This document shows positions 19,870-33,380 of a stretch of DNA of 64,000 bases, piece after piece; the first letter of the stretch is position 1; every line of letters begins with the position of its first letter. A program made the position numbers and the translations under genes. Below the pieces are notes generated by a model, which was given only the letters and a program-made list of their open reading frames with translations, had not been told where the DNA came from and ran no database searches. The DNA comes from Ziziphus jujuba (taxonomy: Eukaryota; Streptophyta; Magnoliopsida; Rosales; Rhamnaceae), in assembly GCF_031755915.1 (NCBI RefSeq), contig NC_083387.1, forward strand, positions 26,787,001 to 26,851,000. Direction: 5' to 3'.

Positions 19870-22800
19870 ATGGCGGAAACGAATCACCACCACCAGCAGG
19901 CTTCAATGTTCAACAACATACAACAGAGTGGCCAAGTGGAGGATGAAGACGACGACGTTGCGACCGCGGAGGAGTCAATTGACAACCCTCAGATCCGTTT
20001 CGAAGAAGGTTCCGGCGTTGCGCCGATGAACGGCGTCCAAGATGTTCCTCCCAATGCTCTTTACGTTCCGAGCTCCGATTATCATCCCGTTGCCGAGAAT
20101 GGTGGTTCTGATCAGCTCACGCTCTCCTTTCAGGGCGAGGTTTACGTCTTCGATGCTGTTTCGCCCGATAAGGTGTGGTTTTTTAATTTTTAATTTTGTT
20201 TTTGGCTGAGAATTTTCCAAATTGTACTCAGTTAAGCGAACTATGCACTGTTTTCTGTGTGCGTTTTGTGTATTTGCTTGAAATTTGCATTGCTGTTTTG
20301 CTTCAATTTACCTAAAAAAAAGTTTCGTTCTTTTTTTTTTTTTAATTCTTTTTGTAGCTTGCTAAATTAAGTTCTTGTTGTTGTTTCTGGTTGCAGTTTC
20401 TTATAAAAAAAAAAGATTGCATTTCATGTATTAAAGATTAGTCACATCTTAATCTTTAATGCATAAGTATTACTTGTGCATTTCTTGAAAATTGATTGCT
20501 TTGTTGTGCATTTCATGAACTCTGTAGTTGTTCTAGATTGCTTGTATGTGTTATTTGTGGTGTGGTAGTATTTTTGAGTGTTTTAAGATTTGGAGGAGTT
20601 AATGTGGCTCTTGGTTCGCATTGCTTATGTCTGAGGTTGTTCTACTTTAACTTGTTCTAGAAAGCAAGGCCATTATTAAGTGCCAGTAAATTGAAAGTTG
20701 TTTTGTTAGAGGAACTTTTCAATGGTAGATTAGCTCAAACTAGCTAGACAGGGTTATTTTTTTGTTTTATAAAATTGTAGAGCAAAGCTGTTGGTTGGGT
20801 AAAGATGTTCTAAGAATCGAAATACTTTAGGGGCTCCAATTTTGTAATTATGTCAGAACAATACAAGGAACTCTAAGCATTTCAGATGTTTGATGTTTGC
20901 AGGTGCAGGCAGTGTTATTACTGTTGGGTGGATATGAGATACCCTCTGGCATTCCTGCCGTTGGATCGGTCCCTCTTAATCAACGGGTAATATGCTGAGA
21001 TAATCTATTAAATATGTTAAGTATCTTTCGATCTTTCGATATGAAATCTAATTCCAAACTCTTTATAGAAGTCATTCTCTTATTTTATAGCTTGTTTGAA
21101 TACAAAATTGTTTTCGAAATTAATGAATCACATGGTTATTCTTTTCCAATTGCAAAGCAGACGCACCCTAAGGGTGCATCCTTTGTAATCATTTACTAGT
21201 AAACAAATGCCATGATTAGACTATGTGAGTGTTGCTTTCTCTTCTCAACTATGATATAATTTCTTTCAGGGCATAAATGAATTTACTGGAAAACCGATTC
21301 AGCCACAGCGAGCTGCTTCTTTAAGTCGGTTCCGGGAGAAGAGAAAAGAGCGTTGCTTTGATAAAAAGATCCGTTACAGTGTCCGTAAAGAAGTTGCACT
21401 GAGGTAGTTCCTAGAATAAATATCCTGTTTGTTTGTTATTCTTGTGCTTTTCAATTGAAGAGAAATGGGAATAAAAGATGTTTGCCATCTTCTGGCAGAA
21501 AATGAAGTTATCAATTTAATAGGATGTAATGTGTTTTGATCCAGAACATATTATGAATAAAGATTTTCGATTTTATGAAATTAGATTATATTCATTTTAG
21601 ACAATTGTGCACACCACTTTCCAGGGTTGTGCTTTTTTTTTTTTTATATGTTACTTTGCTATGTTCCACAAATGTCTATGTTTGCATGCACACATGCGCA
21701 TGGTTGTCAAAATTTGTATCACAACATGTCTCATGCATTGTAATGTTTATTTTGGTGTTTACTTTTTGTCATATATAGTCGTTGGGGTTTATGGTACACC
21801 CAAAAAATCATTTCCTAGTCCCTGTACAATATAAATCTTAAACATAGATAGAAGCATCAATCGTTAAGGTAAACTATGAACCTTATTATTAAGGTGAAAT
21901 TCCTAAAAACTTCCTAAACAACTAAATGTTCTTTTTTCAGTCATCTATTTCATTTTTAATGGCATGATAATCGTCCTTTAATGTCAAGAAAATTTCACTC
22001 CCTAATTTTTTACAAAACAAGATAGAATTACACCGATCTTTGTCTGTTTTACACTGAAAAGCTGGTGTTATGATAAAGTATTGTGTATCGTACAATGGTT
22101 GTATCGTACATATCATTCTAAGATGTATTGTGTCCGACAATATGTTGCAATTTCCAATACAGGTAAGATATATATGGTTTTTTTTTTTTTTTTCCCTGCA
22201 ACACACATATTGTATGTATCTTGTCATGTATCATGCAATGCTGACAACAATGCACATGCATATGCTCTCTTGTTTTCTTTTAAATATTGTATATCAGTGA
22301 ATGGAATTCAATGAGGCATTAATTGAAAGCTTTAAAAGATAGGAAAATTGTTTGAAAGGTCAATAATCTTGCCTCCTGAGGATATTTTATAACTGCCATC
22401 CTAATTGATGTGTAAACTGCCAAGCATGATTAAATTATCTAAAAGAACAATTTATTTGTTTGCAATATATATTGCCCATGCCGATGGCAGCTTGTTCTAA
22501 GAAAGGAATATCCTTCCAACTTTTTGTGAATTTAAATTATCCTATATCCACCAAGCTTACTTCTCCATGGGAATCTCTTAATTTGCCATGCCAGGAATAC
22601 AGTAGGTTTAAATTGTTTCGAGTTTCCAATCACTGTACCAAGTAATATTTAAATTGCAAGAGTGTTTTGATTCCTTCATTTATTTAGGAATATTAAATAT
22701 GTTAACCAATATGCAAATGCTATCGTTACTAAGGAATAGTAAACTTGGAACTATAGTACTACTCTGGTGTGCAAACTAGCTTTATTGATCAGTATAAGAA

Positions 22801-24773
22801 CTTCAGTTAGAGACGCTTTTTCTTCCTTCCCAAATTCCATGGCATTCTTATCATACCAAAGAGGTTTTCTTTCTACCCATCATTAAATATATACCTTATG
22901 CAATTGTTCAGGATGCAGCGGAAGAAGGGCCAGTTTGTATCATCCAAGGTTAGTTCTGATGAAGGCTCACCTTCATCTGTTTGGAATGCAACACAGGGTT
23001 CCGGGCAGGATGAGAGCACACAGGAAACTTTGTGAGTGTATAGTATATTTACATTCCTATGTATAGTAACTTTGCATTCTGAGGACCTTTAAATCGATAC
23101 TTCCAATCTCCTCTCTATTTTCCTTTCATCTTCAAAGAAACGTATGCTGCTGTTGACTGCTCTTCAAATTCAAGTTACACTAATTTTTCGGTTATACTTG
23201 CAAGTTTGGTTTTTAATATCATAGTTGTTCAGATGTACGCACTGTGGAACAAGTTCAAAGTCTACTCCAATGATGCGTCGTGGACCAGCTGGTCCAAGGA
23301 CTCTATGTAATGCCTGCGGGCTCAAGTGGGCCAACAAGGTTTGTATAGTTTTAAAAGTATTTACATGTTTATTCTTTTGCTCATTCCAGGAGAATATATG
23401 ACTGAATAAGAAAATTCTGCTTAACCAGTATGGAAGAATTTTTGCTTAACTAGGGTATCGGATTTATGATGGATAAGGGAATTGTTTTATCATGGTTGAA
23501 GTTTCTGATGGTTGAGAGATCATGAATCAATATTGCATATATTAAATGAGGATGTTAAGCAAAATTAGTAATCACTCTAAGCATTATACATGAGATACAA
23601 CAATATAGATCTTTAGACATAGCACAGTTAATAGAGAAACAGATAATTATTGCCGAAGTTGATTCCTTAAGGCTACAGTACACTTGATTTTTTGCCAACA
23701 CTGATAACAGGAAAGGTTTAGTCTGTCTAGAAATCTAGTTCTTCATATTCATAGCTGTATAAAAGTAACTGCAAAGCTTTTGCTATCAATAGACAAATAA
23801 ATGAATGCTGAAATCAACAGCAAGAAAAAATCATTGCTATCTTGTATTATTTAAGGTGAGATTCAGACTATATGGTGGTGAAATCCTTTTGACAATCATT
23901 ACCTTCTTTTTGAGGCCGTAAAAGTTCATGTATCCTTCTTTATGGGTGATTGATCAAGTGTTTAGTGGACTTATTTCTTAGTGTTGATACAAATATGCTT
24001 TCCTAAATGGGATAAATGTGCAAAAATGTAAAGAAGACAGAGAATGTATTTCTAAATTTGTTTTAGGAAGAATGTTCAACACAAGTTTGTTTCCTCCATT
24101 GTTCAATGATCAATGTTTGGAAGGTGTTTAGGTTACTAACAATCATAAACCTTCTATTTGTTACGTAATGTTCCCATGGTGTTGAAATGCTATCCCTCAC
24201 TTAGACCAATATTCTGCCCTGCATTTTGCTATTAACCTTGAAAGTGTTTTTAAAAAAACTTACTATGAGTTGTATCTTCTACGGTACAAGAAACGAGAAT
24301 GTATTGAAATTAGTTGCCGGATTTGTCAAGCAATCTCACTGAGAAAAGCTTGTTATTTTGCAGGGAATCTTAAGAGATCTCTCTAAGGTTTCAAGCACCG
24401 GAATCCAGGATCCGTCAGCCAAGGAGACCGAGCAGGTATAACTCAAATGCAAACAAATAAAGGTTCAAAAAGTCCCTGTACATAATTCTACCTTCCAGTG
24501 TTCCCGAGGAAACAATAAGACTGGCAAGAGTTTCTCCCACCAAAAAACCCATTTAGGATCCTAGCAACCCTGATCCTTTAAAATCTTAGCAAAAGAAAAA
24601 CCAAAGAAAACTGTAATTTTGTTTCATATTTGGGTGTTTCTTATGGTTGTTTGTTGGTGTTATAGAGTGATGGTGAAGCTAATGACTCAGATGCTGTAAC
24701 CACAACTGCAGACATTGTTGCTACTAATGGTGACAATTCAGCAATGACTGCTGCTGCTGCTGCTAAAAGGTGA
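19870..24773 (+). CDS. ZML gene 1: TIFY-CCT-GATA zinc-finger transcription factor, 308 aa, 7 exons
   Basis: Exons: 19870-20172, 20903-20986, 21270-21403, 22912-23031, 23233-23338, 24364-24435, 24666-24773, all with GT..AG introns and continuous frame. An acidic N-terminus is followed by the TIFY motif ([11 protein letters not shown], about residues 85-95) with [12 protein letters not shown]. The CCT domain ([20 protein letters not shown]..) spans about residues 143-185. Then comes one GATA finger, CX2CX20CX2C (CTHC..CNAC), and the GILRDLSK tail. The 20-residue loop is the class III GATA hallmark. The order TIFY-CCT-GATA identifies the ZIM-LIKE group (Arabidopsis GATA24/GATA28); I cannot say which one. 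Nuclear DNA-binding regulator; ZML proteins are linked to light and photoprotective responses in Arabidopsis. The C-terminus has a (GCT)5 poly-Ala run just before the stop. A related gene lies directly downstream. Confidence 0.93.
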
Positions 24774-25998
24774 ATGAATGACTAGTTAGTTTGATTCCCT
24801 TGAAAGCAAGTTTCAATAGCTATTTTCTTTCTCCCCCCTCAACATTGTTGTGAAAATAGGTTTATCAAATGTGTAATGTAACTGGTTCTCTGGATATTTT
24901 CGTTTTTTTTTTTTTTTTTTTCCTTTTTTTTTTTTTTTTTTTTTTTTGCATTTAATGTGTATATATAGTTTAGGTTCTCGAGAATAAAGATAATAATTAC
25001 TTTTGGAATTTATATATTATTAGCATTTGTATATTTCTTTCTGATTATCCAAGTTTAGAATTACTTTTTCACCCTTAAAGCGAATAATGTAAATTTTCTG
25101 TGGAGTAGATGACAATTTTCTTTTCCTCAATTACATTTTTTTAACTTAAAAGAAATTAATCCCTCAGAAATTGGTACAATACGAGGCTGACGAAATGATA
25201 GACAATTAAAAATAAATAAATAGATTTGCAATTGATCAAAATTTATAATATATTATAGAAATACACGTAAAATGGACCTGTTATATAAACATTTTTCTTT
25301 AATTCCTCTACCTTTAAAAGATGTTTGTCCAAAGTATAAAGCAAAAAGAGGGGAAAAAAAATAAAATGTTTAAAAGCGAAAAAGATATCTGTAAGGTTCA
25401 CCGTTGGATCTAACATATGAACGGTGATGGAACGTGGATATCCCTATGCGTTCCTTCGTGTCCCTTCATCTGACACACGCCCTCCACGGCACGTGATATA
25501 TACCCTTACTAGGTCCCACGTTCCCCACCAACTCATCCACGGATCAACGGCTCCGATCTCCTCCTTCCATCACAATCTTTCACAACTCCCAAAAAAAAAA
25601 AGGAAATAAAAATAAATTCTGGGAAATACAAAGTAAAAATTGCTGTGTTTCTTCTTTGTAAAAGCTCAAATGAAATCGTTTCTAGGAAAGCACAAAAACA
25701 CCAACTTTCAATTTTCTCCGTTTCTGGCGTCATAATTTCTGCACCTATACATACACTGTATATATAAATATATATAGATATATTTGTATTTATATTATAC
25801 ACAGAGAGATAGATGGGGTTAGTGACTTAAAATTAATTTTGAGTCAATCTTTGGTCATCTTTTGGTTAGAAAAGATTAGACTAGGTGTTTGGGAAGCGAG
25901 AAAATTTACAGAGTTCAAAGTTCGAGAAAAATAGAGGTGCGAGAGAGAAGGGGAGAAATAGAGGTGTGAGAGTTTGAAGTGTCTGTGATGCTTGAGAA
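24774..25998. other. 3' region of ZML gene 1 and promoter/leader of ZML gene 2
   Basis: Contains long poly-T tracts (24906-24948). A candidate AATAAA polyadenylation signal for ZML gene 1 lies at 24983-24988. A GC-richer stretch at 25395-25570 has CACGTG-like and ACGTGG motifs, and an (AT)n run sits near 25760-25795. Transcription of ZML gene 2 probably begins around 25800-25900. Confidence 0.55.
24983..24988 (+). terminator. Candidate polyadenylation signal of ZML gene 1
   Basis: AATAAA about 210 bp after the stop codon. Confidence 0.4.
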
Positions 25999-26122
25999 AT
26001 GGAGATGGTCAATCCGCAGCCGCTGCAAGCTAGGCCTTACAGGAATGGAGAAGATGGAATCCAGCAGATTCCGTCGCAGGTCGAAAGGGGTGGTGTTGGT
26101 GGAGGTCGTGAGGAGTACATGA
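25988..26122 (+). promoter_or_regulatory. Overlapping upstream ORF of ZML gene 2 (44 codons)
   Basis: An ATG 11 bases before the main start opens a frame that ends at TGA 26120-26122, inside exon 1 and out of frame with the main protein. ZML gene 1 has a comparable arrangement. It may lower translation of the main frame by leaky scanning. Confidence 0.45.
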
Positions 26123-28282
26123 ATGGAGTGGAGGAGGAGAGGGCGACGAGCTCTGGTGTGACGGTGAATCGCAATTCCGTATCGCATTCTCGGACTGGCG
26201 AGCTAACCATTGCGTTTGAGGGCGAGGTCTACGTTTTCCCTGCGGTTACTCCTGAGAAGGTTTGGATTCTTTTGCTTGTTAAGAGTTTTTTTTTTTTTTT
26301 TCTTGGTTCTGTTTGTTTTCTTGGAAAGGTTGGGAAAGAGTAAAGAATAAAAAATAAAAAAGAAGAAGTTTAGCATCCGTTTTTCTTTTTCCTTTAAAAA
26401 TGTTGTTTAAAAATTATGAGTTAGAAATGCATGGCTAATTTTCTAAGTGCTGTCAGATACTTGGAGAAATTAATTTAGATTATAAGAGTTACCTTATTTC
26501 TAATGTTATTTTGAATATACAATTCTCAAGTGTCCTGAGTATATATTTATATTTCATAATTTTTTACATTTCAATATGCTTTCCTTTTTTGTTGTGTACC
26601 TACTTTCTTCCTTGAGAGTTCATATTGCGTATTAAGTGTTTAATTTACTTGTCAAGAAAAATGCTTTGCTTGAATGGGACAACTCGACTTTACGTGTTTG
26701 CCTTGGAGATTGAACTGGAGTTTGTTAATTAGGGTGTATAGTACCCCAAAAAAACAATAAATAAATAAAAAATAAAAAAATAGAGGAAAAGATAGGGGTA
26801 AAAGGTGTTTGGGATGTCAATTTTTTGAGAATGAGATGACTTATGAGTCATGGAGATAGGTCGTTATGGGGTTTATTGGTGAGTAATAACCATTAGTTGA
26901 ACATTGAGATTTCATTTAGCTGCTGATAAAAGAGTCCAAAGGCATTGAAATTAATGTTATGTCTGAAAATTGATAAACTTGCTAGATTAAGCATATTTGA
27001 GGGTAATTGCTCTTTAATGGTACATTACAGTTCAAGATTTGTTGTGATTATATCAAATAGTGAAGTACTTGATGTCTTTTCCTATAAAAAAGAGTATTTG
27101 ATATCTCTTCAAATGTAGTTTTAATTAATTTCTATACAATAGACATTCCAAACTATACATTATGGTTGTTGTTGTACTATGCAGAGTGCCTTGTTATGCA
27201 TCATGTATGCTTATGCCTTCATTGCAAACCCTTTCTAATAGGAAACGCGATGTCCTATGCTTGTCTGAATTGTCTTACCCAGGCATTATTCATGGAATCA
27301 TGTTATATTTTAAAAAGATGCCCTTTTCACTTAGGATACAAGGGGCATATGCAATGATGATTTTACATACCAAGCATATCTTTTGCAAGTTTATGATTGG
27401 CTTGGATCCAAACTGCTAAGATGATGATACTTTTGAAAATAACATTATTTTGTAAATTAATGTCAAGAATAAGAACAAGAATAACAGTAATAGAAACTAT
27501 TATAACTGTAATCACATAATTTACAGCATTTTGCAGAATAGATTAAAAAATCAAACAGATCAGTCTCAAGTAGAGTACCATACATACTTGTGAAACATGG
27601 TAATGGAAGATAAATTAAAGGTCTTTTCCTTTAATTTCTATTTTTCTTGTTACAAGTGTCTTATAAACTAATAATCATGTGATTTTTTAAACAGCTGAGA
27701 TAAGGAAGGTATATGAGAGAATGATTTTGAAACCCTCAAAGATTTAGCACCTCTATAGGCAATCGTGTTCTCTAAAAGAAGTTGATTACCCCCTCATAGT
27801 CCACCGAGAGCTAGTTGTTTGAATAGAAAAACACACCCAGTGGAACATCATAAATATAATTAACGAAAAATACAATTCAAGTGCATGCCAATATCCTATC
27901 CATATAATAATGATAATAAAAAAAAGGGGTGTATGCTACTATTCATATTTTAGTTGCTTTGTTAGGCAAGGAAAGTAAAGGAGTAGATAATTTTATTTCC
28001 CTCCTTCCAATTGGAGAGTCTTGTGTTACAAATTTCTTCAAAATATCAACAAATCCTTTTGAACAACAACTTAAATTACTGGTAGTTTTGCATTTCAATC
28101 TTCTTATGTACCTTTTGAAATGGATAATGTATGTGACACAATTTCCAGGGGTCTTAAATAGCTAAGTTGAAGTTGGCTCTTTTTCCTCCTTTCTCTAGTC
28201 AAGTAACCCATACTTATGAGTCACTCTATTAATGTATGATGATTTATCTCTTTATTTTTTTATCACTTTAGCTAATTTGTAA

Positions 28283-28313
<31 letters not shown>

Positions 28314-31300
28314 TCCCCCCCTGTACTCTTTTCAATGACTATTTATTTTCTGCTTCCATGGACAAATGGTTTAAGCATAGTACATATTTTAGCTAAGAAC
28401 TTGAGATGCTTTTGATTCTTATAGTGTAGCATACAATTAAAGCCGGTTATTCTGCGTCCTTTAAGTTAAGAATGCATATTTTGGGTATATCTCCACTACA
28501 GGTGCAAGCAGTGCTGTTACTTTTAGGAGGGCGTGATGGACTTAGCTGTGTTCCTAACCCTGAGTTTATGTTACAACAAAATAGCAAGGTGTTCTTCTAT
28601 TAAGTCACGCTCTCTTTGTTTCTCTTTCAATGTCAATCTTTTTTTTTAATTGTGGATTGTTTTTTCAATAATAATAAACACTAGGGTTTAGGCGATCCTT
28701 CACGAAGTTCGAAACTTTCACGAAGGATTGCTTCCCTTGTTAGGTTTCGTGAAAAACGAAAAGAGAGATGCTTTGAAAAGAAAATCCGTTATACTTGCCG
28801 AAAAGAAGTTGCTCAAAGGTAAGGTTTAAGATGTATTCAATGCTTAATATCACTAAAAGGTACCATTTTCTTTTTTTAATATGATTGTAAGTTGACGACT
28901 TTAGCTACCTGTTGAAATTATTTTCTTAGATTTCTAGAAAATATTTTACATCATCATCAAAAAAAGCACATTTGCATATTTATATGAGTCTGATACTCTT
29001 CAGAAATTCTTTTACCTTTCATTGCATGATATATTTATATAAGCTTGTAATGATGCACAATAATTATAGTGAAGTTTGGTATTGTTTGTTTATTATTATT
29101 AATATTTGTTTTCTTCTCCAGAATGCATCGCAAGAATGGACAGTTCGCATCAGTAAAGGAATCCTGCAAACTGGATGCTGGAAACTGGGATTCAAGTGAC
29201 AGTATTCCTTGTCCAGAATCTACGTGAGTTTGAATCTTCTCTTGATTGGTTTGAACTTTTCTGATGTAGAAGTTTTCTTCCACAAGGATTTCACTGGCTT
29301 GTTCTGAAGCTGTCAATTATTTTTTCTGATTCGATCCTTGTTCTTTTTGTGGTTATTCTTTCAACTATCTTTGCAGATTACGTAGATGCCAACATTGTGG
29401 GATTGATGAAAAGTGTACTCCAGCAATGCGTCGAGGGCCAGGTGGTCCAAGATCTCTTTGCAATGCTTGTGGACTCATGTGGGCCAACAAGGTGAGTTTT
29501 ATCTGTTAATCAAATTTATATATACTGGTTGTATTTGTGCAATAATTTATAGTATTTATTATTATTATTATTTTTTTCCATGTTTATGAAAGCTAGTAGG
29601 CAAACAGTATTTACATGGACAGATGTTAGGAATCATCTTTGGCTTCTTCCTACTAATTAGCCGTAGTTGCCTTAGCATATACAAACTCAATGCATTGGCA
29701 ATTAGGAACTTTAATCACATACTTTTTAGTTCCATTGGACTGATCTAGTGCTGTTAATGCTTGTTTTGATTTTTTGCATTGTTCATGCTTTGGTGTTACT
29801 TATTCTATTATTGAACTTGAAGGGAACTCTGAGAGATCTCACAAAGGCAGGAAGGGTGACTTCTCTCGATCACACTGAGCCGGTATGTATTTCAAGCCAT
29901 ACTTTCTAAATTTCCTAGTCTCTCTCACCACAACTTTATGGGAAATCCACGTAAAATAAATGTAGTTGTCATGAGGACCCAATCTCCTACATGTGAGGGT
30001 ATGCTACGTGGATTTAAGTTACTCTTTTTGGCTCAAGGAAGACATTTTGTGTTTCAAATATATCTCCTGAAATTTTTCTATAGATAATAGTGGCCTATCT
30101 GATGTCTGTGCACATTATAACTTTTTTATGTACAGCTATATGTTGTTTTCTTAAAACTAGTCTCTTCTCTGACAATACATACTCATGTGATCTTTAGGAA
30201 ACTCCAGCTGAAATTAAGCCATCAAGCGTGGAGCCAGAAAATTCGTATCATGAACAGGACGAGCTGGTATGACTTTTTAGATTGGCTTTTATGGTTAATT
30301 GACAAATTAGCTCCAGTGCGTAGTTTTTCTGAAACATGAAATTAATTATGTTGATTTCAAAGTTATTTCGTAAGTTTTTCTAGCACATCTGTATGGTTTT
30401 TAAGTACCTCCTGTAGGTCTCAGGTGACCAAGTAATTAATTTTAATATTAATGATATTCCAGAAGCATGTTAAGTGAAAATATATATATATATATATATA
30501 TGAAATTCCTGCATTTTTATGCTTGTGTTTTTTCATTTTTCATTTTCGTTTTTCTAAATTTTCTTGCGGCCTTAATGAGGTCACGCTTGTCGACCTATGT
30601 ATCTGGTGATGTTACTAGGAAGTGGTTCTGATTAAGATATAGTAGCTTTACAGAAAGCAGTAGAATCATTGAACTGATTATCAATGCTCCACATTGGCTT
30701 GACTTGCTTGACCTTGTAATTTTGCGTCATCAGGGAAGCCCAGAGGAGAGTAAACCTAATCAATTGAAATCGGAAATTCCTTCTTTGAGTCTGGATGAGC
30801 AGGTACTACATATTTATAAAGCTGTAATACACTATATACACTACATATTTGGATTAATATGGGAGGGGTCTGCAGCGATTTTCTGCTGAAATTTTGTTTC
30901 TGATTTTCTGCTGAAATTTTGTTTCCTATGTGGTTACAAAAATGTTGCCCAGTATAACCAGTTTGAAGTTGATGAAGAGGTTATTGCTAGTGCTTGGAAT
31001 CCACCATAGATTTAATCTTCTATTGTGCAGGATATGCTGGAAACTGATGAAGTTGTAACTAATCATATATCTGTTCAAATGGAAAATTCTTCTGTTGAGC
31101 TTGATGAACAGGTATTCCTTTTGTCAAATTAATAATTTAAGCATTTAAGGTTGAACATGGACAGATGGTTGTCCCATTATGGGTTCTGATCCACTTTGAT
31201 TGAGCTTATACTGTTTTCCTGCTAACATGGATGGAAATGGAATCTCTAGAATATCAAGGGTTTAGAATAATTGCTTGAAGTAACTTTTTGGTATATTTTT

Positions 31301-31346
31301 TAATTTTTATGAGGGAGCGATTCAAGTTCTTTTGATAGTATCTATT

Positions 31347-31377
<31 letters not shown>

Positions 31378-31998
31378 GAATGTATATAAAGTGAAATCTG
31401 AAGCTTATTGGCCAATACTCCGATCTAGAAACGGCTTTTAACTTAATTGTTTTAAGCTACGTGGTAATAAAGTCAATTATACTGAGGTTGGTCCAGCACT
31501 TTATCATGGCATTACATTAGAATTCTATGGGAACAAGTTCTTTTGTGGTGTTGCACATTTGTACTGCACTTTGTGCTACTACATCAATGTATATATAATA
31601 ATTACAATGAGTAATTTTTCCCTTACTGAACATGACTTGCCTGTAGGTATATCTGAAAAACCATAACGTTTGAGTGTTATCATGGGATACATGAACAAGA
31701 CACATATCATAATTGATCATTTTCTAATATTGGGACTTACAGGACACACTGGATGATTTTGCCAACGCTTCAGGTTCAGAATTTGAGATTCCTGGAAATT
31801 TCGATGAGCAGGTATCTGTCTTTAGCAGTTTGGCATCAAGTATATAGGGGACTAATCATATATATAGGAGACTAACTGACTGTATGAGTTTGGCTGGGTT
31901 TAAGCTTTAAATGTTACTGGTTCAAGTTCATGAATACCAACCTACAGGTTCATGATGTTTATGACTGCAACATGGGCACTCACTGGCCTGGAACTTGA
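25999..31998 (+). CDS. ZML gene 2: TIFY-CCT-GATA transcription factor with extended acidic tail, 365 aa, 11 exons
   Basis: Exons: 25999-26259, 28502-28588, 28685-28818, 29122-29223, 29377-29491, 29823-29882, 30198-30266, 30734-30802, 31031-31111, 31743-31811, 31948-31998. The TIFY motif ([11 protein letters not shown]) ends exon 1 with TPEK and continues [10 protein letters not shown] in exon 2. The CCT domain ([20 protein letters not shown]..) is in exon 3 into exon 4, and the GATA finger CX2CX20CX2C (CQHC..CNAC) is in exon 5. Exons 1-6 have the same phases as ZML gene 1, and exon 3 is exactly the same length (134 bp). Exons 7-10 are small, all phase 0, code acidic Ser/Glu/Pro-rich segments and end in DEL or DEQ. 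The last exon codes a short tail ending WPGT. The tail makes it about 57 residues longer than gene 1. Nuclear regulator of the ZIM-LIKE group. Exons 8-11 are the least certain. Confidence 0.88.
30877..30926. repeat. Tandem 25-bp duplication in intron 8 of ZML gene 2
   Basis: Two adjacent copies of GATTTTCTGCTGAAATTTTG plus TTTCT, differing only in the last base. Confidence 0.8.
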
Positions 31999-33112
31999 CA
32001 TCATGCGAGGGAACCGTGAAGTGCACATGGTTTAATTTATTTCGTCAGAATGGAGATCCAGTGCTAATTTCTTCCTGCTAACATTGGATTTCAAGATTAT
32101 GGTTTTATGTTTATATCTATAGGACTTCCATAAGTTATTAGAGTTGCTAGACACCTGTTTCCCAATCTCTATAATGTGAATAAGTTCCTGTTTTCTATCA
32201 TATTTTCCCCTTCGCTTCTTTCAGCATGTTGGACTTGTTTAGATTTGTATATTTTGGTTGGTCTTCACAAAATGCCTTTTTTGTTTTTTTCACCCCGGTG
32301 GAAAGAACACAACTTTGCTTTTGTCTTAACAGGGCTACTGGTTTCAAAAAAATTTTGATCATAAAAAGTCAGCTGAATTTGGATAAAATTTCATACAAAA
32401 TGAGAGGGAATTTTATTTTATATGAGGAAGGGCGGAGAGGGAGGAAGCATGTGATATTGATTCTTCTTTTGGGGTTTGAAATTTAGGTTGGTGGTTTTTG
32501 GTTAAAATAACTCGCTTCCTTGCAGCATTTGAAAAGTAGCTTGTTTTGAAGAAGACTTTTTTTTTGGATGATATATCGTTGAAGCCTTGAGTGCTTCTAT
32601 AATCACTAAAAGTGCTTCTACGAGGATGAAATTATTTTATGTATTATTTAGCTAGAAGTAATGTACTTCTTGGTGATTATTAGTTGGAAGGTACCATTTT
32701 TGTTGTTTGTTTGTCTTAGGAGAAGTACTCGATGGGTGTTTCTTATTTAAGTTCTGTAAAAGGAGAAGTTTTTGATACAAAAGCACTGCGACAAGTCGTT
32801 TAATATTGATAAGAAAAATTAACAACAATAACAAGAAAACAAGAAAAACGTCATCAAATTCGTGAATTTATCGATAGTTATCTGTGACTAACATTTTATA
32901 TGCTAATTGTTTTTATCATCAATTTATTTGCAAAATAATGTAATAATATGTTAGTAGTTTAAAAATTAATATAAGCTAAGAAGATTAAGTATATCATTAA
33001 ATTAAATAAATTAGCAAAATTTAATATAAATTGATAAAATAAAGCACACCAGTTGATACCTAAAGATTAAGGAGTACGTACTGAAAGCTTTTTTTGTTTT
33101 TTGTATTTTTTT

Positions 33113-33152
<40 letters not shown>

Positions 33153-33277
33153 GCTTCCTAAGAAACTAAAAGCATTTTTGGCTATCCGTAGATCCCCCCG
33201 TCCAGCATATTCAAATTTATTCAAATCCATGCTTTTGAAATATAAAGAGATGTTTGACTATTGAAGCTATTAAAATT

Positions 33278-33380
33278 ACTTTGTTTAAAGAATTAAAATT
33301 ACTATTGTTGAACATCTGAAGCTACTACTTTTGTTTAAAGAATTAAAAGTATACTACTTTTGTTTAAAGAATTAAAAGTA
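33278..33380. repeat. Short tandem repeat, TTTGTTTAAAGAATTAAAA unit
   Basis: Three to four copies of a unit of about 30 bp, the last two nearly identical. Confidence 0.7.

Noticed and set aside
33244..33380. Short regular repeats as a possible CRISPR-like array
   Set aside because: The units are adjacent with no unique spacers. This is an ordinary tandem repeat in a plant nuclear sequence.
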